A stretch of DNA of 64,000 nucleotides from Kitasatospora cheerisanensis KCTC 2395 (lineage in GTDB: Bacteria > Actinomycetota > Actinomycetes > Streptomycetales > Streptomycetaceae), in the NCBI RefSeq assembly GCF_000696185.1, contig NZ_KK853997.1, forward strand, positions 2,046,761 to 2,110,760. The letters are read 5' to 3'. The position numbers and the translations under genes were made by a program. How positions within the stretch are numbered: position 1 is the stretch's first letter; each line of letters starts with the position of its first letter. Positions 30,198 through 39,108 of this stretch are shown piece by piece. A model generated the notes under the pieces. The model was given only the letters and a program-made list of their open reading frames with translations, was not told the origin of the DNA and made no database searches.

Positions 30198-30890
30198 ATG
30201 GGTTCCGCCTCCAAGCAGTCCGACCAGAGGCCCACCGGCAAGCAGCCCAAGCCGGGCAGCAAGGCCGCCCAGCAGGCCGACCGCCGGGCCCGGATCGCCG
30301 AACTGCGCGCCGCCGAGCAGCGCCGTGAGCGCCGCAACAAGCTCCTCACCATCGGCGTCTCCAGCGTCCTGGTCCTCGCCATGATCGGCGGCGGCACCTG
30401 GCTCGCCCTCGACGCCAAGCACAAGAAGGACCAGAAGGCCGCCGCGGCGAAGGCGCCGATCGAGGGCGTCAAGACCTGGGACAACCTGTCCCGCACCCAC
30501 GTGCAGACCGACGTCAAGTACCCGCAGACCCCGCCGGTCGGCGGCGACCACAACCCGGTCTGGGCGACCTGCATGGGCAACGTCTACGACCAGCCGATCA
30601 AGAACGAGAACGCCGTCCACTCCCTGGAGCACGGCGCGGTCTGGGTCACCTACAACGGCAAGGCCACGCCCGACGACATCAAGACGCTGAGCGACAAGGT
30701 CAAGGCCACGCAGTACAGCATGATGAGCCCCTACCCCGACGAGGAGGGCACCATCACGCTGTCCGCCTGGGGCACCCAGCTGGTGGTCGACTCGGCGAAG
30801 GACCCGCGGGTCGAGCAGTTCTTCACCCACTTCGTGCAGGGCCCGCAGACCCAGGAGCCGGGCGCCTCCTGCAGCTCGGGCGCGATGTGA
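30198..30890 (+). CDS. DUF3105 membrane-anchored protein
   Basis: 230 residues; ATG 30198 follows AAGGAAG. A basic N-terminus, one transmembrane helix (LTIGVSSVLVLAMIGGGTWLA), then an extracytoplasmic DUF3105 domain with PPVGGDHNPVWATCMGNVYD and ENAVHSLEHGAVWVTYN, whose His and Cys residues could bind metal. Its stop overlaps the DUF305 start (GTGA), so the two are translationally coupled. The function of the family is unknown. Confidence 0.85.
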   Translation: MGSASKQSDQRPTGKQPKPGSKAAQQADRRARIAELRAAEQRRERRNKLLTIGVSSVLVLAMIGGGTWLALDAKHKKDQKAAAAKAPIEGVKTWDNLSRTHVQTDVKYPQTPPVGGDHNPVWATCMGNVYDQPIKNENAVHSLEHGAVWVTYNGKATPDDIKTLSDKVKATQYSMMSPYPDEEGTITLSAWGTQLVVDSAKDPRVEQFFTHFVQGPQTQEPGASCSSGAM

Positions 30891-31573
30891 CCGGCGTGAC
30901 CGGCGACGGCGACGGCGGGCGGACGGCGGAGCAGACCGGCGGCCGGAGCCGCCGGGCGCTCTGGTGGCCGGCCGCGCTCGCCGCCGTGGTCGCGCTCGGC
31001 CTCGGGGCGCCCGCGCTGGTCTCCAGCAGCACCCCGGCCGCCGGGAGCTCCGCCTCCGCGCCGAGCACCGACTCGCCAGAGGCCGGGTTCGCCCGCGACA
31101 TGGCCGCCCACCACCAGCAGGCGATCGACATGTCCTTCATCGTCCGCGACCGCACCCAGGACCAGGCGGTCCGCACGCTGGCCTTCGACATCATCAACAC
31201 GCAGGCGAACCAGCGCGGCATGCTGATGGGCTTCCTCGACCAGTGGGGCCTCACCCAGGCCAGCCCCGCCAAGCCGATGGCGTGGATGGGCCACACCTAC
31301 GAGGCCCACGACGGCTCGCTGATGCCCGGCATGGCCACCAACACCGACCTGGAGAAGCTCCGCACCCTCAACGGCCGGGACGCGGAGGTCTTCTACCTCC
31401 AGCTCATGCTCGCCCACCACAAGGGCGGCATGGACATGGCCCAGGCCTATGTGGACGCGGCGAAGAACGACGTCGAGAAGCGGCTCGCCCAGACCATGGT
31501 CAACGGCCAGAAGGCCGAGATCGACCTGATCACCGACATGCTCACCGAACGCGGCGCCAAGCCCGCCTCCTGA
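30887..31573 (+). CDS. DUF305 ferritin-like exported protein
   Basis: 228 residues with an N-terminal membrane anchor (RALWWPAALAAVVALGLG). The DUF305 four-helix domain has its His/Met motifs: FARDMAAHHQQAIDMS, then LMLAHHKGGMDMAQAYV. These pairs resemble metal-binding positions, and DUF305 genes often sit with copper genes. Start GTG 30887 overlaps the previous stop. Followed by a hairpin terminator. Confidence 0.88.
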   Translation: MTGVTGDGDGGRTAEQTGGRSRRALWWPAALAAVVALGLGAPALVSSSTPAAGSSASAPSTDSPEAGFARDMAAHHQQAIDMSFIVRDRTQDQAVRTLAFDIINTQANQRGMLMGFLDQWGLTQASPAKPMAWMGHTYEAHDGSLMPGMATNTDLEKLRTLNGRDAEVFYLQLMLAHHKGGMDMAQAYVDAAKNDVEKRLAQTMVNGQKAEIDLITDMLTERGAKPAS

Positions 31574-31586
31574 GCCCGTCACCCCC

Positions 31587-31620
31587 AGGGGCGCCCCCGG
31601 AACCACCGGGCGGCGCCCCT
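31587..31620 (+). terminator. Terminator after the DUF305 gene
   Basis: AGGGGCGCC (31587-31595) pairs with GGCGCCCCT (31612-31620), with CCGG/CCGG inside. Confidence 0.7.
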
Positions 31621-31636
31621 TCCGCTTCCCCGGCAT

Positions 31637-32235
31637 CCCACCGAACAGCCGGACGCCATCCGTCCGTTGACGGCACACCAAGGAAGACGACCAGCCTGCG
31701 CCCCCAACGGGCGACCGGCACGCCACGACGGACGCGTGAACCAACAGCCGTACGGAAAGGACCCGTTGACCGCACGCCGACGACAACGCCCGGCCGCCGC
31801 CTCACGCCACCGCGACATCCCGTGCGCCGGTTGAGCGAACAAGCTTGCGGCGTCCGGCAGTTGCCAACACCCCGACAAGGACGACCGGCCCCACCCTCTC
31901 TGGCCGCACACCAGCCCCAGGCAGCCCCCTGGGGCACCTACACCCGCCCACTGCCCCGGCACCCGGGCGGAGAAGCCACGGGACGGAAGCCCCGACGACG
32001 CGCCCGCCGACCGAACACCCCCACGGCGCGCAGCCGTTGACGCCACACCGCCGACGAGAACCCGCCAACGCCCCGGACCACGCACCGCACAACCCCGAGC
32101 ACCGAACCCACCCCAGCCACCGGACGCCCTTATGGAGTCCAGCCGTTGACGACACGCCGCCGATGGCGACCGGCGGGCAGGGCCGTCCGCAGACACCTCA
32201 GCACCGTCCCGTCGCTGCGCCCCGTTGACGGGGCG
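31637..32235. repeat. Array of degenerate direct repeats, no gene
   Basis: This 650-bp gap carries CCGTTGAC at 31664, 31763, 32034, 32143 and 32222, all in one orientation, plus a weaker copy near 31828-31880. Each has similar flanks: upstream ACCGAACAGCC-like sequence about 24 bases before, downstream CACGCCGxCGA-like sequence. Read on the plus strand in varying frames, the units give related peptides: QQPYGKDPLTARRRQRPA, EHPHGAQPLTPHRRREPA, GRPYGVQPLTTRRRWRPA, EQACGVRQLPTPRQGRPA. Units are 99-271 bp apart. The last forms the CCCCGT/ACGGGG hairpin behind the MFS gene. Nature unknown. Confidence 0.6.
32220..32233 (-). terminator. Short hairpin after the MFS gene
   Basis: CCCCGT-TG-ACGGGG, a 6-bp stem with a 2-base gap, directly behind the MFS stop codon. 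A weak terminator. Confidence 0.4.
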
Positions 32236-33672
32236 TCAGCGTGCGGACAGGCGGGCTGCCAGGAGGGCGATCGCCGCGAGGAGGAGCAGGACCACCCGGC
32301 TGCCGAGGGCCGGGCCGGCGAGGTGGACGGCCAGGACGGGGAGGGCGGTGCCGAGGGCCGTGCCGAGGCTGCGGACCATGTTGACCAGGCCGCCGCCGAC
32401 GGCCGAGCTCTGGGCGGGTATGGCGCGCATGACCAGTGCGTTGTTGGCGGGCAGCAGCAGCCCGAGCCCGTAGCCGGCGACCAGGAGTGGCGCGACCGCC
32501 GCGCCGGGCCCGGCCGCGGGCAGGACGGCGAGCAGCAGCAGCCCGCCGGCGGCGGCCGTCGCGCCGACCCGGCAACGCACCGCGTCGCTCCAGCCGCGCG
32601 GCAGCAGCCCGCCGCCGACCGTGGCGGCCAGCGCGAACGCCGCGGGCAGCGCGGTGATCACCACACCGGCGGTGGCGGCGGACACGCCGCGGTCGGACAG
32701 CACGACCGGCTCCAGCACCAGCGGGCAGAACAGCAGCAGGTAGCCGATCAGCGCCACCACCAGCCCGGCCCGGATGCCCGGGGTGTTCATCAGCCCCGGC
32801 GGAATCAGCGGCCGGTCGGCGCGCCGCTCCTGCCGGACCAGCGCGGCGGCCGTCCCGGCGGCGAGCAGCGCCAGCACGGCCACCGCCCAGCCGGGCAGCG
32901 GCAGTCCGGACGCGGCGGACAGCGCCAGCAGCAGCGCCGTGGACGAGGCGGCGAGCAGCAGCAGTCCGGCCAGGTCGAACCGTCCGCCGTCGGTCCGGCG
33001 GGGTGCACGGCGGCCGTCGGGGAAGGTGCGCGGGAGCAGGAACCAGCCGGCCAGGATGCCGAGCGCGCCGATCGGGACGTTGATCCAGAACGCCCAGCGC
33101 CAGGAGGCGTGGGTGACCAGCAGCCCGCCGAGGGTGGGGCCGAGGGCCAGGCCGAGGGCCTGGGCGGCCGCCTGGATGCCGAGTGCGGTGCGCATCGCCC
33201 GCTCCGGCACGCCGCGGGCGACCAGGGCCACGCTGTTGGCCTGCATCATCGCGCCGCCGACCGCCTGCACGGCCCGGCAGGCGACCAGCACGGTCAGGCT
33301 GCCGGCGAGCCCGGCGCCGAGCGAGGCCGCCGCGAACACCGCGAAGCCGCCGAGGTACATGGTCTTGCGGCCGACCAGGTCGGACAGCCGTCCGACGGGG
33401 GCGAGCAGCGCGACCAGCACCAGCAGGTACGACAGCGACACCCATGCGACGGCGGCGAAGCCCGCGTCGAAGCGGCGTTCCAGCGCGGGGAACACCAGTG
33501 AGGTGATGCTCGCGGTCAGTTGGCCGAGGAACGCGCCCAGGCAGACGGTGCCGACGGCCAGCCAGTGCGCGTGCGGCCAGCGGGCGACGGCGCGCGGACG
33601 CGGGCGCTCGGCGCGCCGCAGGGCGTCCTGCACGGTGTCGAGCAGCCGGGTGGCGGCAACGGGTTCGGCCAT
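32236..33672 (-). CDS. MFS drug/proton antiporter, DHA2 (EmrB/QacA) type
   Basis: 478 residues with about 13-14 membrane helices. Motif A is GRLSDLVGRKTMYLGG and motif C ALGLALGPTLGGLL; both mark drug:H+ antiporters. ATG 33672 has no ribosome-binding site but lies 6 bases after a -10 TATATT, the leaderless arrangement. It is divergent from a MarR regulator, the usual sign of regulator-controlled efflux. Substrate unknown. Confidence 0.92.
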   Translation of the reverse strand: MAEPVAATRLLDTVQDALRRAERPRPRAVARWPHAHWLAVGTVCLGAFLGQLTASITSLVFPALERRFDAGFAAVAWVSLSYLLVLVALLAPVGRLSDLVGRKTMYLGGFAVFAAASLGAGLAGSLTVLVACRAVQAVGGAMMQANSVALVARGVPERAMRTALGIQAAAQALGLALGPTLGGLLVTHASWRWAFWINVPIGALGILAGWFLLPRTFPDGRRAPRRTDGGRFDLAGLLLLAASSTALLLALSAASGLPLPGWAVAVLALLAAGTAAALVRQERRADRPLIPPGLMNTPGIRAGLVVALIGYLLLFCPLVLEPVVLSDRGVSAATAGVVITALPAAFALAATVGGGLLPRGWSDAVRCRVGATAAAGGLLLLAVLPAAGPGAAVAPLLVAGYGLGLLLPANNALVMRAIPAQSSAVGGGLVNMVRSLGTALGTALPVLAVHLAGPALGSRVVLLLLAAIALLAARLSAR

Positions 33673-33678
33673 GAACCG

Positions 33679-33708
33679 AATATATCTGCCACCGAGATAA
33701 TCGTACAA
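33679..33708 (-). promoter_or_regulatory. Leaderless promoter of the MFS gene with operator in its spacer
   Basis: On the minus strand: -35 TTGTAC (33708-33703), 18-base spacer, -10 TATATT (33684-33679), then 6 bases to the ATG. The palindrome TATCT-N7-AGATA (33683-33699) occupies the spacer and -10, where a bound repressor would block transcription. Confidence 0.7.
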
Positions 33709-33855
33709 GGAGTGTTTCCGGGCCCGAGGCATCTGCCCGCCCCGAGCGTTCCCCCGGCCGCCCATCCGCCGGCCGACCGCCCAGGCCGCCGACCGGCCCG
33801 CCGTCCGACCGAGAAGTCGTCCGTGCTGGTCAACGGCCGGACAACGGGCGGCACC

Positions 33856-33879
33856 GACAGCGGCTGGCGATACGCTGTC
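33856..33879. promoter_or_regulatory. Inverted repeat at the MarR gene start
   Basis: GACAGCG (33856-33862) and CGCTGTC (33873-33879) are 7-bp perfect arms, overlapping a likely -10 (TACGCT) and ending 4 bases before ATG 33884. It differs in sequence from the MFS operator. Confidence 0.5.
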
Positions 33880-33883
33880 CGCC

Positions 33884-34381
33884 ATGTCCTCGCAGCACCG
33901 GCCCGCGCCCGGCCCCGACGCACCGGACACCGACGCGCTCGCCGGGGCCCAGCAGCTCACCGACGTGATCACCCGGCTGCGCCGTGCCCTGCGCAGCTCC
34001 ATCCGCTCGGAGTTCCCCTGGGAGGCGCTGCCGATGGCCCAGGTGGAGCTGCTCCAGACCCTCGCCGTCGCCCCGATGCGGGTCGGTGAACTCGCGGCCC
34101 GGCAGCGCCTCGCGCCGAACACCGTCAGCGGCCTGATCTCCAAGCTGCTGGACGCCGGGCTGGTCGACCGGCAGCCCGACCCCGGCGACCGCCGCACCGC
34201 CCGGATCGCCCTCACCGAGGCCGGCCACCAGCAACTGCGCGACTGGCAGAGCGCCCACGAACGCCGCCTGGCCGGCGCCCTGGCGAGCCTCACCCCCACC
34301 GACCGGGCCGCCGTCATGGACGCCCTCCCCGGCCTCGACCGCCTCGCCCACTCCCTCGCCGGCACCGACCCGGCACGCTGA
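33884..34381 (+). CDS. MarR-family regulator
   Basis: 165 residues with a winged helix: MAQVELLQTLAVAPMRVGEL, RLAPNTVSGLISKLLDAGLV (recognition helix), DPGDRRTARIALTEAG (wing). ATG 33884, probably leaderless. Divergent from the MFS exporter, which it probably represses until a toxic ligand is bound. Confidence 0.88.
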   Translation: MSSQHRPAPGPDAPDTDALAGAQQLTDVITRLRRALRSSIRSEFPWEALPMAQVELLQTLAVAPMRVGELAARQRLAPNTVSGLISKLLDAGLVDRQPDPGDRRTARIALTEAGHQQLRDWQSAHERRLAGALASLTPTDRAAVMDALPGLDRLAHSLAGTDPAR

Positions 34382-34566
34382 GCACCCCGTCCCGGCAGAC
34401 CGACCCGGCGGTCCGTCCCAGCAGGCCGTCCCGGCGCGCTGAGCACCCCGTCCCGGAACCCCGCCCGCGGCCCCGCCCGACAACGCCCGGCGCCCGCCCG
34501 GCCCCGCCCACGGCGATGTCCGATTCCCGCCAGTCGGGGGTCCGGCGATGGCGCAGACTGGATGGC

Positions 34567-36099
34567 GTGATCGACGACGAGACCAGGTACCGAGCCGTGC
34601 ACAGCCGGGACGCCCGCTTCGACGGGGTGTTCTTCACGGCCGTCCGCACCACCGGCATCTACTGCCGTCCGAGCTGCCCGGCCACCACCCCCAAGCGCAC
34701 CAACTGCAGCTTCTACCCGACCGCGGCCGCCGCGCAGGGCGCCGGCTACCGGGCCTGCCGCCGCTGCCGGCCCGACTCGGTACCGGGCTCGCCCGAGTGG
34801 AACCACCGCGCCGACCTGGTCGGCCGGGCGGTCCGGCTGATCGGTGACGGCGTGGTCGACCGCGAAGGCGTCGCGGGGCTCGCCGACCGGCTCGGCTACA
34901 GTGCCCGCCAGCTCCAGCGGCAGCTGACCGCCGAGCTCGGCGCCGGCCCGCTCGCGCTGGCCCGCGCGCAGCGCGCGCAGACCGCCCGACTGCTCCTGCA
35001 GACCACCGAACTCCCGGTCACCGACGTGGCGTTCGCGGCCGGCTTCGCCTCGGTGCGGCAGTTCAACGACACCATCCGCGAGGTCTACGACCGCACCCCG
35101 AGCACGCTGCGCACCGAGCACGGCGGCCACCGCCGCGCCCCCGCCGCGGCCGGCCGGCTCGGGCTGCGGCTGGCCTACCGGGGCGCCATCGACACCGAGC
35201 ACCTGCTGGACTTCCTCGCGCTGCGCGCCGTCCCCGGCGTCGAGGAGGTGGTCCCGGGGCACCGGCCCGGGACCCGCACGTACCGGCGGACCCTGGCCCT
35301 GCCGTTCGGGCACGGCGTCGCCGAGGTCGACGGGCTCGCCCCGGGCGACCGTCCGACCCGCGGCTGGCTGGACTGCCGGCTCACCCTCACCGACCTGCGC
35401 GACCTCACCACGGCGGTGCACCGGCTGCGCGCCCTGTTCGACCTGGACGCCGACCCGGACGCGGTGGACGACCGGCTGGCCGCCGATCCGCTGCTCGCCC
35501 CGCGCGCCGCGGCCCGGCCCGGGCTGCGCTCCCCGGGCCACGTCGACCCGCACGAGCTCGCCGTCCGGGCCGTCCTCGGCCAGCAGGTCACGGTGGCCGC
35601 CGCCCGCACCCTGGCCGGCCGGCTCGCCGAGCGGTACGGCACCCCGCTGCCCGCCGCCGACGGCGGTTTGCGGCTGCTGTTCCCGACCGCGGGCGCGCTC
35701 GCGGCCGCCGACCCCGAGCACCTGGCGATGCCGCAGTCGCGCCGCCGGGCGCTGCTCGGCCTGTGCGCGGCGCTCGCCGAGGGCGCCGTCCGGCTCGACC
35801 CGGGCGTGGACCGCGAGCAGGCCGCCGCCGGACTGCTCGCCCTCCCCGGCATCGGCCCGTGGACGGTCGGCTACCTGCGGATGCGCGCCCTCGCCGACCC
35901 GGACGTCTTCCTGCCCACCGACATCGGCGTCCGCGACGGCCTGCGCGCCCTCGGCGAGAACGGCGACCCGCGCTCCGCCGCCGACCGCTCCGCCGCGTGG
36001 GCGCCCTGGCGCTCCTACGCCCTGCACCACCTGTGGTCCGCCGCCGCGGCCCACCACACCTCCCTCCGCACCCGCGACACCCGCAAGGAACCGGCATGA
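34567..36099 (+). CDS. AdaA-AlkA fusion: methylphosphotriester sensor plus 3-methyladenine glycosylase
   Basis: About 510 residues. The Ada N-terminal zinc domain (GIYCRPSCPA, YRACRRCRPD) has all four Cys, including the methyl acceptor. An AraC-type double helix-turn-helix follows (GLADRLGYSARQLQRQL, VTDVAFAAGFASVRQFND, about 90-185). The C-terminal AlkA domain has the HhH motif LLALPGIGPWTVGYLRMRAL and the catalytic Asp in DVFLPTDIGV. It senses alkyl damage and excises alkylated bases. GTG 34567 (VIDDETRYRAV) is the family-standard start; ATG 34516 is an upstream option. Overlaps ogt by 4 bp. Confidence 0.93.
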   Translation: MIDDETRYRAVHSRDARFDGVFFTAVRTTGIYCRPSCPATTPKRTNCSFYPTAAAAQGAGYRACRRCRPDSVPGSPEWNHRADLVGRAVRLIGDGVVDREGVAGLADRLGYSARQLQRQLTAELGAGPLALARAQRAQTARLLLQTTELPVTDVAFAAGFASVRQFNDTIREVYDRTPSTLRTEHGGHRRAPAAAGRLGLRLAYRGAIDTEHLLDFLALRAVPGVEEVVPGHRPGTRTYRRTLALPFGHGVAEVDGLAPGDRPTRGWLDCRLTLTDLRDLTTAVHRLRALFDLDADPDAVDDRLAADPLLAPRAAARPGLRSPGHVDPHELAVRAVLGQQVTVAAARTLAGRLAERYGTPLPAADGGLRLLFPTAGALAAADPEHLAMPQSRRRALLGLCAALAEGAVRLDPGVDREQAAAGLLALPGIGPWTVGYLRMRALADPDVFLPTDIGVRDGLRALGENGDPRSAADRSAAWAPWRSYALHHLWSAAAAHHTSLRTRDTRKEPA

Positions 36100-36611
36100 C
36101 CACCGTCTTCACCACCATGGACAGCCCGCTCGGCACCCTGCTGCTCAGCGGAACCGTCGACGACCGGCACGGCTTCGCCCTGACCGCCGTCACCGCCCCC
36201 CGGCAGAAGTACGCGCTCACCGAGCCCGCCGCCGACTGGCAGCCCGACCCGGAGGCGCTCGCGCCCGCCGTCGGGCAGCTCACCGAGTACTTCGCCGGCG
36301 AGCGCACCGCGTTCGACCTGCCGCTCGCCCCGGTCGGCACCGAGTTCCGCCGCCGGATCTGGGAGACCCTCGACGACATCCCGTACGGCGCCACCCTCAC
36401 CTACGGCCAACTCACCGACGCCGCGGGCCAGTCCCCGCGCGCGGTCCGCGCCGTCGGTGGCGCCGTCGGCGCCAACCCCCTCCTGATCATCCGCCCCTGC
36501 CACCGCGTCATGGGCGCCAACGGCAGCCTCACCGGCTTCGCCGCCGGCATCGACGCCAAGCGCTGGCTCCTCGCCCACGAGAACGGCCGCGCCGCGGACC
36601 AGCTGTTCTGA
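36096..36611 (+). CDS. ogt: Methylated-DNA-protein cysteine methyltransferase
   Basis: 171 residues. The active-site motif IIRPCHRVMG holds the acceptor Cys; IPYGATLTYGQLTDAAG and RAVRAVGGAVGANPL complete the DNA-binding half. It transfers the methyl group from O6-methylguanine to itself. ATGA overlap with the AdaA-AlkA gene makes a two-gene alkylation-repair operon. Confidence 0.95.
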   Translation: MTTVFTTMDSPLGTLLLSGTVDDRHGFALTAVTAPRQKYALTEPAADWQPDPEALAPAVGQLTEYFAGERTAFDLPLAPVGTEFRRRIWETLDDIPYGATLTYGQLTDAAGQSPRAVRAVGGAVGANPLLIIRPCHRVMGANGSLTGFAAGIDAKRWLLAHENGRAADQLF

Positions 36612-36618
36612 CGGGCCG

Positions 36619-38730
36619 TCACTCCGAAGGAAGCTCCTCCAGCCGCCGGGCGAGCCGGGTGATGTCGGGGGCGGCGACGCTGCGGTACAGCTCGTACGAG
36701 GCAGTGAACCGCTCCCGAGACAGCTCCAAGTCGCCCTGGGTCAAGGCCAGTTCGCCAAGCCATTCGATACTGCGGGCCTGCCAGTGCGGCGCGCCCACCG
36801 CGACGAACCCGGCCCGGGCGCCCTCCAGGTCGGCCCCGGCCTGCCCGTACCGCCCGGCCATCAGATACGCCCGCCCCCGGATCGCCTGTGCCCGGAATAC
36901 CTCGTACTGGTCACCGACGGCCGTGAAGTCCTCGATGGCTGTGGATAGTTGCCGCACGGCCTCGGCCTCGTTCGCGGCATCCGTCGCGACCTCGCCGAGG
37001 CCGACCCGGAGCAGACCGACGCCCCGCCGGTAGCCGATCGCCTCCCACAACACCAGCGCCTCCTCGAAACGGGCACGCGCGGAGTCGAGCTCGCCGAGGT
37101 CGCGGTGCGCGTGTCCGAGCCCGATCAGGGCCTGCCCCTTGCCCTTCCGGTCGCCGATCTCCTCGGCCACCACCAGCGCCTGCGCGAACCAGTCTGCGGA
37201 CTCCTGGATCCGGCCGGCGTTGCGCCGCCCCTGCCCGAGGGAGGTCAGCATCCGCTGCTCGGCGATCCGTTCCCCGACTTTGCGGGCAGCGGCCAGCCCC
37301 AAGGTATTGGACTCCAGTTGCATCGCATGCGGCCGAAGGCGGACGAACATCGGCTGCATCGCGTCCGCCAGCTGCCAGGTCAGCGCGTACTGGCGGCGTC
37401 GGGCCGCGTCCCGGAGCACGGCCATGAGCTGGTCGCGTTCCCGGTCGAACCAGTCGAGCGCCGCCGTCTCCTCGGTGAACCCCGGTACATGCAGCGGAGG
37501 TTGACGGTAGTCCCGAGCCATCCGGCGGTGACTGGGCATGATCAGCGCCTCGGCCTCGGTGGTCGCGGCCAGATAGTGATCACCGACCCGTCGCACGGCG
37601 GCCTCGCACTGTTCGGGCGGATCCTCGGCCTGCCCACGCTCCCTGGCGTGCAGCCGGACCAGGTCGTGGAACCGGTAGCGGCCGTCGCCCCGCTCCTCCA
37701 GCAGGTGCGCGCCGGCGAGCAGGTCGAGCATGGCATCGGCGTCGGCCAAGGAGAGTTCTGCTGCGGCACCGGCCGACTCCGGCGTGAACTCCGTCACCGG
37801 GAGCTGCCCGAGCACTCGGTACAGCCGGCCCGCCACCTGGTCCAGCACCCGGTACGAGGCGTCCAGCGCACCGCGCACCGCGGTCTCCCCGTTCAACCGC
37901 AACGCCGCCAGCCGGTCGACTTCCCGGCGCAGTGCCTCGGCGGTCGCCGCGAGCGGCTGGCGGGGGCGCGACGCCATCCGTGCGGCGGCCACGCAGATCG
38001 CCAGCGGCAGTCCGGCGCAGCGGCTCACCACCTGTTCCACTGCGGACAGTTCGGCGGCGACCCGGTCCGCTCCGATCCGCTGGATCAACAACTCGGTGGC
38101 CACGTCCCGGTCGATCAGACCGACCGGGAAGACTCCGGCGCCGTCCATGGACAGCCCGTCCAGCCTGGTGCGGCTGGTCACCACCGTGACGGAGCCCTCG
38201 GCCCCAGGCAGCAACGCGCGGACCTGGGCGGCGGTGGCGGCACTGTCCAACAGGATGCCGACCCGGCGGCTCGCCGTGGCGGAGCGCCAGAGTGCGGCCG
38301 CCTCGTGCAGTTCGGCCGGCACCTGGGCCAGGCCCAGCGCCCGCAGGAACGCGCCCAGCACCTCAACCGGATCGGTCGGGCCACCAGGAGCATGACTGCG
38401 CAGGTCGGCATAGAACAGCCCGTCCGGGAACTCATCCGCCCGACGGCGCAGCCAACTGCCTGCCAGTGCGCTCTTCCCGACCCCGGCCGGCCCGGTCAGC
38501 AGCAGGCAGCGCCCGCCCGGTGGCGGGGGCGCATTCAACTCCCGGTCGAGCGCGTCCAGTTCCGCCTCGCGCCCAAGGAGTCGCACAGGGGCGGGTGGAA
38601 GCTGGTGCGGCACTGGAAGCAGCGCCGGAGCGTGCGAATGAATGTGTACGCCCCCTTGAACGTCGCCCGCCTGAAACGCGACGCCCTCGATCCGGGCTTG
38701 GCCGGCGACGGAATTGTGATGGCCTTTCAC
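36619..38730 (-). CDS. STAND-type NTPase with TPR repeats (AfsR-like, without SARP domain)
   Basis: 703 residues. GTG 38730 follows GGAGG at 9 bases. The N-terminal motif VAFQAGDVQGGVHIHSH recalls a short element at the start of some actinomycete STAND proteins. The NB-ARC domain has P-loop LLTGPAGVGKSALA (about 77-91), Walker-B-like RRVGILLDSA, and GLPLAICVAAARM. From about 400 to the end come TPR-like helices (LGHAHRDLGELDSARARFEEAL). It lacks a DNA-binding domain, so it is probably a signal-dependent molecular switch. Divergent from the SARP gene, whose C-terminal half shares the same plan. Confidence 0.85.
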   Translation of the reverse strand: MKGHHNSVAGQARIEGVAFQAGDVQGGVHIHSHAPALLPVPHQLPPAPVRLLGREAELDALDRELNAPPPPGGRCLLLTGPAGVGKSALAGSWLRRRADEFPDGLFYADLRSHAPGGPTDPVEVLGAFLRALGLAQVPAELHEAAALWRSATASRRVGILLDSAATAAQVRALLPGAEGSVTVVTSRTRLDGLSMDGAGVFPVGLIDRDVATELLIQRIGADRVAAELSAVEQVVSRCAGLPLAICVAAARMASRPRQPLAATAEALRREVDRLAALRLNGETAVRGALDASYRVLDQVAGRLYRVLGQLPVTEFTPESAGAAAELSLADADAMLDLLAGAHLLEERGDGRYRFHDLVRLHARERGQAEDPPEQCEAAVRRVGDHYLAATTEAEALIMPSHRRMARDYRQPPLHVPGFTEETAALDWFDRERDQLMAVLRDAARRRQYALTWQLADAMQPMFVRLRPHAMQLESNTLGLAAARKVGERIAEQRMLTSLGQGRRNAGRIQESADWFAQALVVAEEIGDRKGKGQALIGLGHAHRDLGELDSARARFEEALVLWEAIGYRRGVGLLRVGLGEVATDAANEAEAVRQLSTAIEDFTAVGDQYEVFRAQAIRGRAYLMAGRYGQAGADLEGARAGFVAVGAPHWQARSIEWLGELALTQGDLELSRERFTASYELYRSVAAPDITRLARRLEELPSE

Positions 38731-39108
38731 GTGCTCGTTCCTCCACTGGGTCGATCGATACGGCCGTGCCCGGGGTGGTGCGACAACGCCTCTCGCCCCT
38801 CCACCGGGAGCCGGACACCCGACGAACCGTCGCGGGACGCCCACGCCGGCCGCCGCATCCCCCCGCTTCGCCGAGTCGTCCGGCGCCGGACTGTTTCGAC
38901 GCAGGTGGCGCCGGTCGGGGCGGACGGACCAACCGTCGACACCGCCCTCCGGGCGGGGGCGGCAGCTATACCAGACGAGTGCGACAGCGGCCGGAGCAAT
39001 AGGGGAAAACTGGCGAAGTGAAACTCAGAGGTGCTATAGCAGCATGCCCCCACCCGTGCCATGCTCACCTCCTGCGCGTCCGAGGAACCGGCGACAGGAG
39101 GCACCCAG
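38731..39108. promoter_or_regulatory. Divergent promoter region between the STAND and SARP genes
   Basis: 378 bp, no gene. GCTATAGC at about 39033-39040 could hold a -10 (TATAGC) for the SARP gene. The stretch 38970-39050 is relatively AT-rich. No clear operator repeats recognised. Confidence 0.35.

Noticed and set aside
31637-32235. The repeat tract as a CRISPR array or attC array
   Set aside because: Units are irregularly spaced (99-271 bp), degenerate, not palindromic as a set, and no cas or integrase gene is near.
32236-36057. A 1273-codon minus-strand frame
   Set aside because: It is antisense to the MarR, AdaA-AlkA and part of the operator region; only its last 478 codons (MFS) have family motifs and a proper start.
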